Source: Pseudoxanthomonas suwonensis J47
GTDB taxonomy: Bacteria; Pseudomonadota; Gammaproteobacteria; Xanthomonadales; Xanthomonadaceae
DNA length: 64,000 bases
Direction: 5' to 3'
Assembly (NCBI RefSeq): GCF_000513955.1
Contig: NZ_AZUZ01000014.1
Location: 1-64,000, forward strand
How positions within the stretch are numbered: the first letter of the stretch is position 1; every line of letters begins with the position of its first letter. Positions 1-8,648 of this stretch are shown here, piece by piece. A program made the translations under genes and the position numbers. A model generated the notes under the pieces. It saw only the letters and a list, made by a program, of their open reading frames with translations, had not been told where the DNA came from and made no database searches.

Positions 1-6
1 GGGATG

Positions 7-173
7 GTCGCGCCCTCGCACGGGCGCTTGGATTGAAACCAGTCCTCCGGGCTCAGGTGCTGCAGCTTGCCGTGTCGCGCCCTCGCACGGGCGCGTGGAT
101 TGAAACCAGCGTGCCGTCACGGCCGCTCTGCACCAGGCTTGTCACGCCCTAGCTTTCGCTGTAAACGCTGCTG
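7..173 (+). CRISPR. Leader-distal end of a CRISPR array, type I-C-like repeats
   Basis: Two 33-base repeats lie at 7-39 and 74-106. They begin gtcgcgccctcgcacgggcg and end ggattgaaac, and differ at one base. Spacers at 40-73 and 107-140 are both exactly 34 bases. A decayed terminal repeat starts on schedule at 141 (gtcacgccct) and loses similarity after about 10 bases. The palindromic core and the ATTGAAAC 3' end resemble type I-C repeats, which is family knowledge. A terminal ATTGAAAC on this strand puts the leader, newer spacers and any cas genes to the left, outside the window, so this is the old end of the array. No cas gene is visible here. Confidence 0.93.
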
Positions 174-283
174 TCTCGAATCAGCACGCCCTCGCTGACT
201 GCGCAGGACGTCGCTGCAGAGCCGATGGCCTACGCAAATAGGCACGCAAACACAGTAGCGCGAAGCCGTGGTACGTTCGACGC

Positions 284-484
284 ATGAAGATCGCCTTTGC
301 CGTCATTGCCCTGTCCGCCATCGTGGCGATGCTGGTTTTCGGCTGGCCGCTGCTGATCGGCCTGGCCATCATCGGCGTCATCGGCATGTTGGTGGTGTGG
401 GCGCTGACGTTGCTGGTGATGCTATTCATCGACGAGGCCACCCCCGAGGAGATCGAGCGGGTACTGGAGGAGACGAAGGGCTGA
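284..484 (+). CDS. Small two-helix membrane protein, unknown function
   Basis: Not recognised. The 66-residue product has two hydrophobic stretches (about residues 3-24 and 26-50) split by a short polar turn, and an acidic C-terminus ending EEIERVLEETKG. It would sit in the inner membrane with a short cytoplasmic tail. No strong ribosome-binding site precedes the ATG. It lies between the CRISPR end and a prophage tape-measure remnant, where P2-like phages carry the small tail-chaperone genes E/E', but its hydrophobic composition does not match those. It could be a prophage-borne membrane protein or an unrelated chromosomal gene. Confidence 0.5.
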   Translation: MKIAFAVIALSAIVAMLVFGWPLLIGLAIIGVIGMLVVWALTLLVMLFIDEATPEEIERVLEETKG

Positions 485-512
485 GTCCAGGCGTCGCGCG
501 CGAGGGCGTGCG

Positions 513-1045
513 ATGAAAGACCTCCGCCTGCAGGTCGTCCTCTCGGCCATCGACCAAGCTACCGGCCCGCTGAAGCGGGTGTTGTCCGGCAGCAAGGGGC
601 TATCGGCCGCACTCAAGGAGCAGCACGATCTCCGCCGCAAGCTCGAAGCGCAGCAGCGCGACATCGCCGGTTTCCGGGTGCAGAGCCAGGCCCTGCGCCA
701 GAGCGCGGCCGCCTATGAGGCGCAGCAGGCCAAGTGCGCGCCCTGGCGCAGCAGCTGCGTGCGGCCGAGACGCCCACCAAGGCACTGACCCGTCAGTTCA
801 ACCAGGCCCGGCGTGTGGCGGCGCTGATGAAGCATGCCCACGAGCAGCAGGCCGCGCAGTTGCACGCCCTGCGCACCCGCCTGAACGCTGCCGGCATCGC
901 CACGGCCGACCTGGGCGCGCACGAGCGCCGCTTGCGCGCAGAACTGGACCGCAGGCGGCGCATGCAAGCGATGAGTGCGGCACAGACACGGGCGCGCTCG
1001 ATGCACGGCGCCGGCATGAACGGCAGTCGCGCTCCCCGCGCATGT
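513..1045 (+). pseudogene. Frameshifted, truncated P2-like phage tail tape measure gene
   Basis: The opening residues (MKDLRLQVVLSAIDQATGP) followed by alanine/glutamine-rich coiled coil (LEAQQRDIAGF, QSQALRQSAAAYEAQQAK) are typical of the N-terminus of P2 gpT-like tape measure proteins, which set tail length. The frame breaks near 733: the coiled coil continues in another frame (MRALAQQLRAAETPTKALT, LNAAGIATADLGAHERRL) from about 734, as one missing G would cause. Similarity fades after GAGM near 1020. A full tape measure gene is 2-3 kb, so most of it is gone. A gag-like ribosome-binding site precedes the ATG. This is a decayed prophage fragment; no other tail gene remains. Confidence 0.8.
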
Positions 1046-1197
1046 AGGGAACCGAATCCGCGATCCATCCGTAGATCGGATCCTGTCCTCACGAACAAAT
1101 TCAGCTCTTTAACCCCCGTCTTGGAAAGAAGCCCTTGGGCATGGCCGCCCTCGTTGGCCAGAACTGGTCCAGCCACCGGGGCGAGAGCGGCCGCCCG

Positions 1198-1476
1198 TCA
1201 AGCCCGATCCAGCCAATCCGGCCCGTAGGCGGCGTCGGCCTGGTCCGTTCGGAAGCCGCGGCTCCGGATGAAATCGGCCCCGTGCCGCCCCTTGAGGTAT
1301 GCCAGCGAATGCGCCGGCAACTCGGCCAGGGCCAACCATTCCCAAGCGGTTTCCTCGTCGCCGGCGCGAGCCGCCGCGCGGGATTCGGCCATCAGGATCG
1401 CGTTCTCCGACATGCCGCCGGCACGGCGTTCTGCGCGTTCTTCGTCGGTCATGTAGCTTTTCGGTTCGAGGCTCAT
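1198..1476 (-). CDS. Hypothetical protein, 92 residues, charged and soluble
   Basis: Not recognised. The product is rich in charged residues and alanine (MTDEERAERRAGG, RAAARAGDEETAWEWLALAE) and ends YGPDWLDRA, with no membrane segment or signal peptide. The ATG at 1476 is chosen because GGAG lies 7 bases upstream; an in-frame GTG two codons earlier is the alternative. It lies downstream of, and opposite to, the tape measure remnant, so it may be prophage cargo or the first native gene beyond the prophage scar. Composition matches neighbouring genes and it reads as a genuine coding frame. Confidence 0.6.
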   Translation of the reverse strand: MSLEPKSYMTDEERAERRAGGMSENAILMAESRAAARAGDEETAWEWLALAELPAHSLAYLKGRHGADFIRSRGFRTDQADAAYGPDWLDRA

Positions 1477-1914
1477 CGTCACTCTCCGTTGGCATCGGCT
1501 GCGAGCAGCCGGACATCAGGGATCGCACGGCGGTCGAGCTTCGGCCAGGTCGCATCGAAGGCGCATCGCCAGCCGGGCGTCGGTGTTCCTGGTCCCCGCT
1601 TGCTCCAAGCGTAGCGCACACCGGGGGACGGCTACGCCGGCGCGCAGGGCGGGCGTGGCAAGGCCGAAGAGTCCCTGATCTTCCACTCGACCGGGCCGAC
1701 CGCCCCCCTCCCTGCTCCCTCGTGGCGACGCTGGAGGCCCGCACCGTCCGGGATGCGGTGGCGGATGCCCAGCTTCCGTATCCGATGGGCGCAGCGCCCG
1801 GCTCCACAGCCAGCCATCGCCCATCTTCGCAAGATGCGATCGAAGCGACCCCGCGGCCACGCACGGCGCCAGGGGGACGGCGGGAATGCCCCGGGAATCC
1901 CCTAGAATGCGCGC
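1477..1914. other. Gene-free 438-base stretch with a decayed REP-like palindrome
   Basis: No convincing gene. Around 1609-1638 the sequence (gcgtagcgcacaccggggga then cggctacgcc) looks like a degraded copy of the gtagcccgg...ccgggctac REP palindrome found intact elsewhere in the window. The last bases before 1915 serve as leader for rlmI; no strong promoter hexamers stand out. Confidence 0.4.
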
Positions 1915-3096
1915 ATGACGCCCCTCTTGCCCACCATCCGGCTGAAGAACGCGTGGCGTTCCAGCCATCCCTGGATCTTCCAGAAACTGATCGAGAAGCC
2001 CCCGCAGAAGCCGCGCCCGGGCGAGCTGGTCGACGCCTTCGATGTGGACGGCCAGTTCATCGGCCGCGGCTTCTACAACGGCCACTCGCGGATCGCCCTG
2101 CGCATCCTCGAGACCGACCCGGCCGTGGCGGTCGATGCCGGCTGGTTCCAGCGCCGCATCGGCGAGGCGGTGTCGCTGCGCCGCGACGTGCTCAAGCTGG
2201 ACGAGGTGTCCAATGCCTGGCGCGTGGTCCATGCCGAGGGCGACGGCCTGTCCGGCCTGGTCGTGGACCGCTACGACGACCTGCTGGTGGCCGAGTTCTT
2301 CAGCGCCGGCATGTACCGCTACCGCGAGTGGGTGTACGCCGCGCTGCGCGCGCACTTCCCCGGCGCGCGCATCTACAGCTTCGCCGAGGAGCACGTGCAG
2401 AAGCAGGAGAGCTTCGACTACCGCCCGGTGTATAGCGAGGGCGGCGCCTGCGAGCCGGCGGTCATCACCGAACACGGCGTGCGCTTCCGCGCCGACCCGG
2501 CCGGCGCGCACAAGACCGGCTTCTTCGCCGACCAGCGCGAGAACCGCGAGTGGTTCTCGCGCCAGGTCGAAGGCAAGCGCGTGCTCGACCTGTGCTGCAA
2601 CACCGGCGGCTTCGCCGTGTACGCGGCGGTGCGCGGCGCCGCCGAGGTCACCGGCATCGACATCGACGCCGACGTGATCGAGATCGCCAAGGGCAACGCG
2701 CGCCTCAACAGCGTGCGCCCGAAGTTCGTCCAGGCCGACATCTTCCCGTGGCTGCGCGACGCCGCCGCCCGCGGCGAGCAGTACGACGCGGTGGTGCTGG
2801 ACCCGGCCAAGATGACCCGCGACCGCGACCAGGTCATCACCGCGCTGAAGAAGTACCTGGACATGAACAAGCTGGCGCTGGGCGTGGTCAAGCCCGGTGG
2901 CCTGTTCGCCACCTTCTCCTGCACCGGCCTGGTGGCCGAGGACCAGTTCCTCGACATGCTGCGCCGTGCGGCGTTCTACGCCGGGCGTACGGTGCAGGTG
3001 CTGAAGGTCGCCGGCGCCGGTCCGGACCATCCGTTCCTGGCCAGCGTGCCGGAGTCGCGCTATCTCAAGGCGGTGTTCTGCCGCGTGCTGGACTGA
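1915..3096 (+). CDS. rlmI: 23S rRNA (cytosine-C5)-methyltransferase RlmI
   Basis: RlmI methylates C5 of a conserved cytosine of 23S rRNA (C1962 in E. coli) using S-adenosylmethionine. The 393 residues match the family length. An N-terminal PUA RNA-binding domain (about 1-80, GRGFYNGHSRIALRIL) precedes a Rossmann methyltransferase domain. The SAM-binding motif VLDLCCNTGGFAVYAA starts at residue 223, VVLDPAKMTRDRDQV carries the substrate-loop motif, and TFSCTG places the catalytic cysteine at about residue 336. The gene stands alone ahead of an SDR gene. Family is certain; RlmI rather than another PUA-methyltransferase paralog is likely. Confidence 0.93.
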   Translation: MTPLLPTIRLKNAWRSSHPWIFQKLIEKPPQKPRPGELVDAFDVDGQFIGRGFYNGHSRIALRILETDPAVAVDAGWFQRRIGEAVSLRRDVLKLDEVSNAWRVVHAEGDGLSGLVVDRYDDLLVAEFFSAGMYRYREWVYAALRAHFPGARIYSFAEEHVQKQESFDYRPVYSEGGACEPAVITEHGVRFRADPAGAHKTGFFADQRENREWFSRQVEGKRVLDLCCNTGGFAVYAAVRGAAEVTGIDIDADVIEIAKGNARLNSVRPKFVQADIFPWLRDAAARGEQYDAVVLDPAKMTRDRDQVITALKKYLDMNKLALGVVKPGGLFATFSCTGLVAEDQFLDMLRRAAFYAGRTVQVLKVAGAGPDHPFLASVPESRYLKAVFCRVLD

Positions 3097-3282
3097 GCCG
3101 GACGCGCATCGCGCGGAGCGGCCGCCTGCGCGATGGCGGCCGCCGTCGCCGCATCGTCTCCGGTCGCCATCGATGGCGCAGCCCGGCGCGCGGATGATGC
3201 CCGCGCCGGCTGGCTTGATCATGGTCAAGATGGGCCCGGCCGCCGCGGCCGAGCATGGGGCCATGGATCACGGAGGCAGCAC

Positions 3283-4020
3283 ATGAAGACTTTCGAAGGA
3301 CAGGTCGCCATCGTTACCGGCGGCGCCTCGGGCATCGGCGAGGCGGTCTGCCGCCGCTTGGCGCGCGACGGCGCGAAGGTGGTGGTGGCCGATTACGACG
3401 GCACGGGCGCGCAGGCGCTGGCCGGGGAGCTGGGCGAGGCCATGGCCTTCCAGCTGGACGTGGCCGATGCCGCCGCGGTCGAGCGCATGGTCCAGGCCAC
3501 CGTCGAACGCTTCGGCGCGCTGCACCTGGCGGTGAACAACGCCGGCATCGGCGGCCCCGCCCATCCCACCGCCGACTACCCGCTGGACGACTGGCACCGC
3601 GTCATCGACGTCAACCTGCACGGGGTGATGTATTCGATGAAGTACGAGCTGCCGGCGATGCTCGCCAGCGGCGGCGGGTCGATCGTCAACATGGCCTCGA
3701 TCCTCGGCAGCGTCGGCTGGACCGGTTCGATCGCCTACGTCGCCGCCAAGCACGCCCTGCTCGGCATGACCCGCACCACCGCGATGGAATACGCCCCCCG
3801 GGGCATCCGCGTGAACGCGGTAGGCCCGGCCTTCATCGACACGCCGCTGCTGTCCGGGCTGGAGCCGGCCGTGCGCGAAAGCCTGGTCGGCCTGCATCCC
3901 ATCGGCCGCCTGGGTACCGCCGACGAGGTCGCGGCGCTGACCTGCTTCCTCCTGTCGAAGGAAGCCTCGTTCATCACCGGCAGCTACCACCTGGTCGACG
4001 GCGGCTACACCGCGCGCTGA
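3283..4020 (+). CDS. SDR-family NAD(P)-dependent oxidoreductase
   Basis: A classical short-chain dehydrogenase of 245 residues. Visible motifs are the cofactor loop TGGASGIG (about 11-18), NNAG in the core, the catalytic serine in NMASILGS, the YVAAK catalytic Tyr-Lys pair, and the C-terminal ITGSYHLVDGGYTAR. The acidic residue in VVVADYD after the second strand suggests preference for NAD(H) over NADP(H). CGGAGG seven bases before the ATG at 3283 sets the start. Substrate cannot be read from sequence; such proteins are often annotated as glucose/ribitol or 3-oxoacyl-ACP reductase-like. It faces putP tail to tail. Confidence 0.88.
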   Translation: MKTFEGQVAIVTGGASGIGEAVCRRLARDGAKVVVADYDGTGAQALAGELGEAMAFQLDVADAAAVERMVQATVERFGALHLAVNNAGIGGPAHPTADYPLDDWHRVIDVNLHGVMYSMKYELPAMLASGGGSIVNMASILGSVGWTGSIAYVAAKHALLGMTRTTAMEYAPRGIRVNAVGPAFIDTPLLSGLEPAVRESLVGLHPIGRLGTADEVAALTCFLLSKEASFITGSYHLVDGGYTAR

Positions 4021-4050
4021 GGCGCGCGGGTCCGGTCCGGGACGGCTGGC

Positions 4051-5538
4051 TCAGTAGCCGTGCTCGCGCAGCGCCGCGCGCACCTGCGCGTGGCGCGCGG
4101 CCAGTTCGCCCGACGGCGCCGCGCCGAGCAGGCTCACCACCACGATCGCCACCGTCGCGGCGATGAAGCCGGGCACCATCTCGTACAGCGCGCTGCCGGT
4201 CTGCTTCCACAGGATCACCGTGGCCGCGCCGGCGAGCATGCCGGCCAGGGCGCCGTTGCGGGTCATTCGCTTCCAGAACAGCGACAGCACCACCACCGGG
4301 CCGAACGCGGCGCCGAAGCCGGCCCAGGCGTACGACACCAGGCCGAGCACGCGGCTGTCCGGGTCGCGCGCGATCCACATCGCCAGCAGCGCCACCGCCA
4401 GCACCATGCCGCGGCCGAACCACACCAATTCGCGATGGCTGGCCGCCGGCCGGACGAAGCCGCGGTAGAAGTCCTCGGTCAGCGCGCTGGAGCACACCAG
4501 CAGCTGGGCCGACAGGGTGCTCATGATCGCCGCCAGGATCGCCGACAGCAGCACGCCGGCGATCCACGGGTTGAACAGCTGTTCGCCCAGCACGATGAAC
4601 ACCCGCTCCGGGTTGGCGTCCACCGGGCCGGCCAGCGCCGGGTGCGCGGCGAACCAGGCGATGCCGGCCAGGCCGGTGGCCACCGCGCCGCCCAGACACA
4701 GCACCATCCAGGTCATCGAGATGCGCCGCGCGCGCGGGATCGTGGCCAGGCTGTCGGCGGCCATGAAGCGGGCGAGGATGTGCGGCTGGCCGCAGTAGCC
4801 CAGGCCCCAGGCCAGCGCCGACACCACCGCGACCACGCCGCCGGCGCCGATCCACTGCAGGCGCGCCGGATCGACCTCCTCGACGAGCGCCAGCGCCTCG
4901 CCCGGGCCGCCGACCCTGATGATCGCGAACACCGGCACCAGCAGCAGGGCGAAGATCATCAGCGAGGCCTGCACGGTGTCGGTCCAGCTCACCGCCAGGA
5001 AGCCGCCGATGAAGGTGTAGGCGATGGTCACCCCCGCGCCCCACAGCATCGCCTGGCCATACGGCAGGCCGAACATGCTCTCGAACAGGCGCGCGCCGGC
5101 GACGATGCCGGAGGCGCAGTAGATGGCGAAGAACACCAGGATCACCAGCGCCGACAGGATCCGCAGCAGCCGGCTGCGGTCCTCGAAGCGGTGGGTGAAG
5201 TAGTCCGGCAGGGTCAGCGCATTGCCGGCGCGTTCGGTGTACAGGCGCAGCGGCCCGGCCACCCAGCGCCAGTTCGCCCAGGCGCCGATCACCAGGCCGA
5301 TCGCGATCCACGCTTCCGAGGCGCCGGTCAGGTACAGCGCGCCGGGCAGGCCCATCATCAGCCAGCCGCTCATGTCCGAGGCGCCGGCCGCCAGCGCGGT
5401 CACGAACCCGTTCAGCGAACGCCCGCCGAGGATGTAGTCGTCGAAGGTGCGGGTGCGGCGCCAGGCGATGAAGCCGATGCCGACCATCAGCAGGAGGTAG
5501 GCGGCGAAGGTAACGAGCAGCGGGGTGCTGGCGGTCAT
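4051..5538 (-). CDS. putP: Sodium/proline symporter PutP
   Basis: PutP takes up proline with sodium across the inner membrane. The 495 residues (E. coli 502) form about 13 hydrophobic segments of the solute:sodium symporter fold. Family signatures include FDDYILGGRSLNGFVTALAA near the N-terminus, GASDMSGWLMMGLPGALY, LPDYFTHRFED, the Na-site region LSAILAAIMSTLSAQLL, and SYAWAGFGAAFGPVV. The ATG at 5538 is preferred over an in-frame TTG at 5553. No putA proline dehydrogenase is adjacent, so it may serve proline scavenging or osmoprotection. Confidence 0.93.
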   Translation of the reverse strand: MTASTPLLVTFAAYLLLMVGIGFIAWRRTRTFDDYILGGRSLNGFVTALAAGASDMSGWLMMGLPGALYLTGASEAWIAIGLVIGAWANWRWVAGPLRLYTERAGNALTLPDYFTHRFEDRSRLLRILSALVILVFFAIYCASGIVAGARLFESMFGLPYGQAMLWGAGVTIAYTFIGGFLAVSWTDTVQASLMIFALLLVPVFAIIRVGGPGEALALVEEVDPARLQWIGAGGVVAVVSALAWGLGYCGQPHILARFMAADSLATIPRARRISMTWMVLCLGGAVATGLAGIAWFAAHPALAGPVDANPERVFIVLGEQLFNPWIAGVLLSAILAAIMSTLSAQLLVCSSALTEDFYRGFVRPAASHRELVWFGRGMVLAVALLAMWIARDPDSRVLGLVSYAWAGFGAAFGPVVVLSLFWKRMTRNGALAGMLAGAATVILWKQTGSALYEMVPGFIAATVAIVVVSLLGAAPSGELAARHAQVRAALREHGY

Positions 5539-5637
5539 CGGGGTCCCGGTCAAGAGGCGGATGCCGTCCCCTCCCCGGGACCGGCAGGTCGCGCCGGCCT
5601 GTGCACGCGCGCGGCCGGACGCACCGGCCGGCGCAGC

Positions 5638-6075
5638 CTAAGCGTGACCGCGTGCGCCTGGCAATCCGGCGCGTGGCGAACCGGCGTGGCGGCCGGCGGG
5701 CCCGGTGCGGTGCCCGTGCAGGACGAAATCGCGCAGCGCCACCGCGTTGTTGTGTTCCTCGTCGCGGGCGCCATAGAGCAGGGTTACCGGCCCGCGTTCC
5801 AGATAGGCGCGCAGTTGCGCCAGTCCGTCCACGTTCGCGGCCAGTTCCTCGAAGTAGCGCGCACGGAAGTCGTCCCAGCGCAGCGGATCGTGGCCGAACC
5901 ACTTGCGCAGGCCGGTGCTGGGGGCCAGCACCCGCAGCCAGGCGTCGATCTCCATGTCGGCCTTGGTGATTCCGCGCGGCCAGACCCCGTCCACCAGCAG
6001 CCGCTGGCCGTCGAGGGGGCCGGCGGGGTCGTAGACCCGCTTGAGGTGGATCGGGTGGCGGGAGGCTCTGGCCAT
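5638..6075 (-). CDS. DUF488 family protein (YeaO-like)
   Basis: A small soluble protein of 145 residues in the DUF488 family, whose biochemical role is unknown. The family hallmarks are present: HLKRVYDP at the start, LLVDGVWPRGITKA, DAWLRVLAPSTGLRKWFGHD, and TLLYGARDEEHNNAVALRDF near the end. The ATG at 6075 sits just before the conserved region. The last 15-20 residues (GPAGRHAGSPRAGL...) are an extension not typical of the family. The gene is divergent from rmuC, with 87 bases between them. Confidence 0.85.
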   Translation of the reverse strand: MARASRHPIHLKRVYDPAGPLDGQRLLVDGVWPRGITKADMEIDAWLRVLAPSTGLRKWFGHDPLRWDDFRARYFEELAANVDGLAQLRAYLERGPVTLLYGARDEEHNNAVALRDFVLHGHRTGPAGRHAGSPRAGLPGARGHA

Positions 6076-6162
6076 GGGCGGGGAGTGTCGGGGGCGGGGG
6101 TGTCGGGCACTGTGAAGGCGCGCGGTCGCGAACCCTGAGACACCGGCCGGTAGACTGTCCGG

Positions 6163-7548
6163 ATGACCGATACCGCCCTGCTCTACCTGCTTGCCGGCCT
6201 GCTGCTGGCCGTCCTCGCCCTGCTCCTGGCCCTGTTCCTGCGCCGTCCCGAGGCCGCCCTGGAGCGGCTGCGGACCCAGCTGGAGGAAGCCCTGCGCGCA
6301 GAACAGCGCGACGGCCGCCTGGAGCTGCGCCAGCAGCTGGACGGCCTGGCCGCCAGCCAGGGCCAGCGCATCGACGGGTTTGCCCGGCACCTGGCCGACC
6401 TGGGCACCCGCACGGATACCCGTCTGGACCAGCTTCGCGACACGTTGACAGAAGATGCTCGCAAGTCGCGCCAGGAAGCCGGCGAAATCCAGAACCGCTT
6501 CATGGAGCAGGTGTCCGCCCAGCTGCGCGAGCTGACCCAGCGCAACGAGCAGCGCATCGGCGAGATGCGCGCCACCCTGGAGCAGCAGCTGCGCGCGCTG
6601 CAGGAGGACAACGCGCGCAAGCTCGAGCAGATGCGCGAGACCGTGGACGAGAAGCTGCAGAGCACCCTGACCACCCGCCTGGACTCGTCGTTCAAGCTGG
6701 TCTCCGAACGCCTGGAGCAGGTCCAGCGCGGGCTCGGCGAGATGCAGACCCTGGCCACCGGCGTGGGCGACCTCAAGCGCGTGCTGACCAACGTGAAGAC
6801 GCGCGGTACCTGGGGCGAGGTGCAGCTGGAGAACATCCTCGAGCAGACCCTCACCGCCGAGCAGTACGCGCGCAGCGTGCGCGTGCGCCCGGACAGCGGC
6901 GAGATGGTCGACTTCGCCGTGCGCCTGCCCGGCCGCGCCAACATCGACGCGCCGGTGTGGCTGCCGATCGACTGCAAGTTCCCGCGCGAGGACTACGAGC
7001 GCCTGCTCGACGCCCAGGAGAACGGCGACGCCGACCTGATGCGCACCAGCGGCGCGCAGCTGGAGCGGGCGATCCGCATCCAGGCCAAGTCGATCTGCGA
7101 GAAGTACGTGGTGCCGCCGCACACCACCGACTTCGCGGTGATGTTCCTGCCGACCGAAGGCCTCTACGCCGAGGTGATCCGCCGTGCCGGCCTGACCGAC
7201 GCGCTGCAGCGCGAGCACCGCATCGTCGTCGCCGGCCCGACCACGATCACCGCCCTGCTCAACAGCCTGCAGATGGGCTTCCGCACCCTGGCCATCGAGA
7301 AGCGCTCCAGCGAGGTGTGGAGCCTGCTGGGCGCGGTGAAGAGCGAGTTCGGCAAGTTCGCCACCGTGCTGGAGAAGACCACCTCGCAGCTGGGCACGGT
7401 GCAGAACAGCATCAAGGCCGCCGGCGTGCGCACCCGCGCGATCGAGCGCAAGCTGCGCGGCGTGGAGACGCTGGGCCAGGACCAGGCGCAGGCCCTGCTG
7501 GGCGACCTCGGCCCGGACGAGGTCGAAGGCGAGGACGACGTGGTCTGA
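6163..7548 (+). CDS. rmuC: DNA recombination protein RmuC
   Basis: RmuC limits inversions and rearrangements at short repeats; the family contains a restriction-endonuclease-like core. The 461-residue protein has one N-terminal membrane segment (about residues 4-25, LLYLLAGLLLAVLALLLALF), a long coiled coil (about 30-195), and the conserved domain from about 200 (GVGDLKRVLTNVKTRGTWGE, PIDCKFPREDYERL, TDFAVMFLPTEGLYAEV, VVAGPTTITALLNSLQMGF). It converges on the mla operon with a hairpin between. A membrane-anchored coiled-coil nuclease is the expected layout. Confidence 0.93.
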   Translation: MTDTALLYLLAGLLLAVLALLLALFLRRPEAALERLRTQLEEALRAEQRDGRLELRQQLDGLAASQGQRIDGFARHLADLGTRTDTRLDQLRDTLTEDARKSRQEAGEIQNRFMEQVSAQLRELTQRNEQRIGEMRATLEQQLRALQEDNARKLEQMRETVDEKLQSTLTTRLDSSFKLVSERLEQVQRGLGEMQTLATGVGDLKRVLTNVKTRGTWGEVQLENILEQTLTAEQYARSVRVRPDSGEMVDFAVRLPGRANIDAPVWLPIDCKFPREDYERLLDAQENGDADLMRTSGAQLERAIRIQAKSICEKYVVPPHTTDFAVMFLPTEGLYAEVIRRAGLTDALQREHRIVVAGPTTITALLNSLQMGFRTLAIEKRSSEVWSLLGAVKSEFGKFATVLEKTTSQLGTVQNSIKAAGVRTRAIERKLRGVETLGQDQAQALLGDLGPDEVEGEDDVV

Positions 7549-7568
7549 GGCCCGTCCCGCGGGCCAGG

Positions 7569-7598
7569 GTGCCGCGCCGCCGGGAGGCAGCGCGGCAC
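7569..7598. terminator. Hairpin between convergent rmuC and mlaA
   Basis: A 9-bp perfect stem (gtgccgcgc / gcgcggcac) with a 12-base loop sits between two convergent stop codons. There is no run of T on either side, so a terminator role rests on position. Confidence 0.4.
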
Positions 7599-7604
7599 GG
7601 GCGG

Positions 7605-8648
7605 TCAGGGCACCGTCACCGGCAGCGGCATGGCGTCGGCCGGCACCGTCGGGTGGCGCTCGTCGTCTTCCCCGTCCTGCAGGTTGCCATCGCGGTTGCT
7701 GCGGCGATCGCTTTCGATCTTGAAGGTACGGCGCTTGATCCAGGCGTCGCGGGTGATCGCGTACTCGTCCGGGGCCGCGTCGCGCAGCGCGTCCACCGCC
7801 AGCAGCTGGGCGCGGGTGTCGACCAGCTGCGCGCCCTGCAGGGCGATGCGCACCTTGTCCTCCTCGATGCGCTGCACCACCGACAGCGGCGCGTCGCCGG
7901 CCAGGCCGACCACGTCGCGCAGCGTGCGCGGGCCGAAGAACGGCAACTCCACGTAGCGCGAGCTGCGCCAGCCCCAGATGCCCAGGGTCTGGCCGAAGTC
8001 CTCGCTGCGGCGCTTCATCTTCAGGTCGCTGGCCGGGTCGAAGATGCCGCCGATGCCCAGGGTCGAGTTGACCAGGAAGCGGCCGAAGGTCTGCACCGCG
8101 TCGCGCGGGCGGCCCTGCAGCACCTGGTTGACCATGGTCAGCGGCGAGGACAGGTTGTCGAAGAAGTTGGTCACGCCCAGCCGCACCGGCTGCGGCACCA
8201 CGGTCACGTAGGCGCGCGCGATCGGACGGGCGACGGCGCGGTCGACCACGTTGTTGAAGGCGTGGATGCGCCGGTTCATCGGCTCCCACGGGTCGTACGG
8301 AACCGAACCGCTCGCGCCATCGGCGCCGTTGCCGCTGGCCGGATCCTCGCCGTACAGCGCGGCGTAGTCGTCCTCTTCGTCGGTCGGCGCCAGCGCGGCA
8401 TCGGCATCCGCGGCGGCGGGATCGGCGCTGGCGTCACCCGGCGTGGGCTCCGCGGCCACCGCCGGATCGGGCGCCGCAAGCGCTTCGTCCGACGGCGCGG
8501 CCGGAACCGCGGCATCCACCGGCGCAGGGCCGGCTGCCTCGCCCGCCACCGCCACCGGTGCGGCGGCCTGGGCGGCCGGTTTCGGGGCGCTGGCGCAGGC
8601 AGCCAGGGCCAGCAGCAGCGGGAACAGGATCAGGGCGCGCGCGTTCAT
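7605..8648 (-). CDS. mlaA: Outer-membrane lipoprotein MlaA (VacJ)
   Basis: MlaA removes phospholipids from the outer leaflet of the outer membrane and passes them to MlaC. The 347-residue precursor has a lipoprotein signal ending LLALAAC (Cys 18), then an unusually long acidic, Ala/Pro-rich linker (to about residue 115), then the conserved domain (PYDPWEPMNRRIHAFNNVVD, TNFFDNLSSPLTMVNQVLQG, NSTLGIGGIFDPASDLKM, FGQTLGIWGW, LPFFGPRTLRD). E. coli MlaA is about 251 residues; the excess is the linker. It is last in mlaFEDCBA and overlaps mlaB by ATGA, so translation is probably coupled. Confidence 0.95.
   Translation of the reverse strand: MNARALILFPLLLALAACASAPKPAAQAAAPVAVAGEAAGPAPVDAAVPAAPSDEALAAPDPAVAAEPTPGDASADPAAADADAALAPTDEEDDYAALYGEDPASGNGADGASGSVPYDPWEPMNRRIHAFNNVVDRAVARPIARAYVTVVPQPVRLGVTNFFDNLSSPLTMVNQVLQGRPRDAVQTFGRFLVNSTLGIGGIFDPASDLKMKRRSEDFGQTLGIWGWRSSRYVELPFFGPRTLRDVVGLAGDAPLSVVQRIEEDKVRIALQGAQLVDTRAQLLAVDALRDAAPDEYAITRDAWIKRRTFKIESDRRSNRDGNLQDGEDDERHPTVPADAMPLPVTVP

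Noticed and set aside
183-206. Possible further decayed CRISPR repeat (gcacgccctcgc)
   Set aside because: It is out of register with the 67-base repeat-spacer period; the next repeat would start at 208.
7605-8648. Possible fusion of MlaA with another protein because of its extra 90 residues
   Set aside because: The extra length is a low-complexity Ala/Pro/acidic linker after the lipobox, with no second domain.
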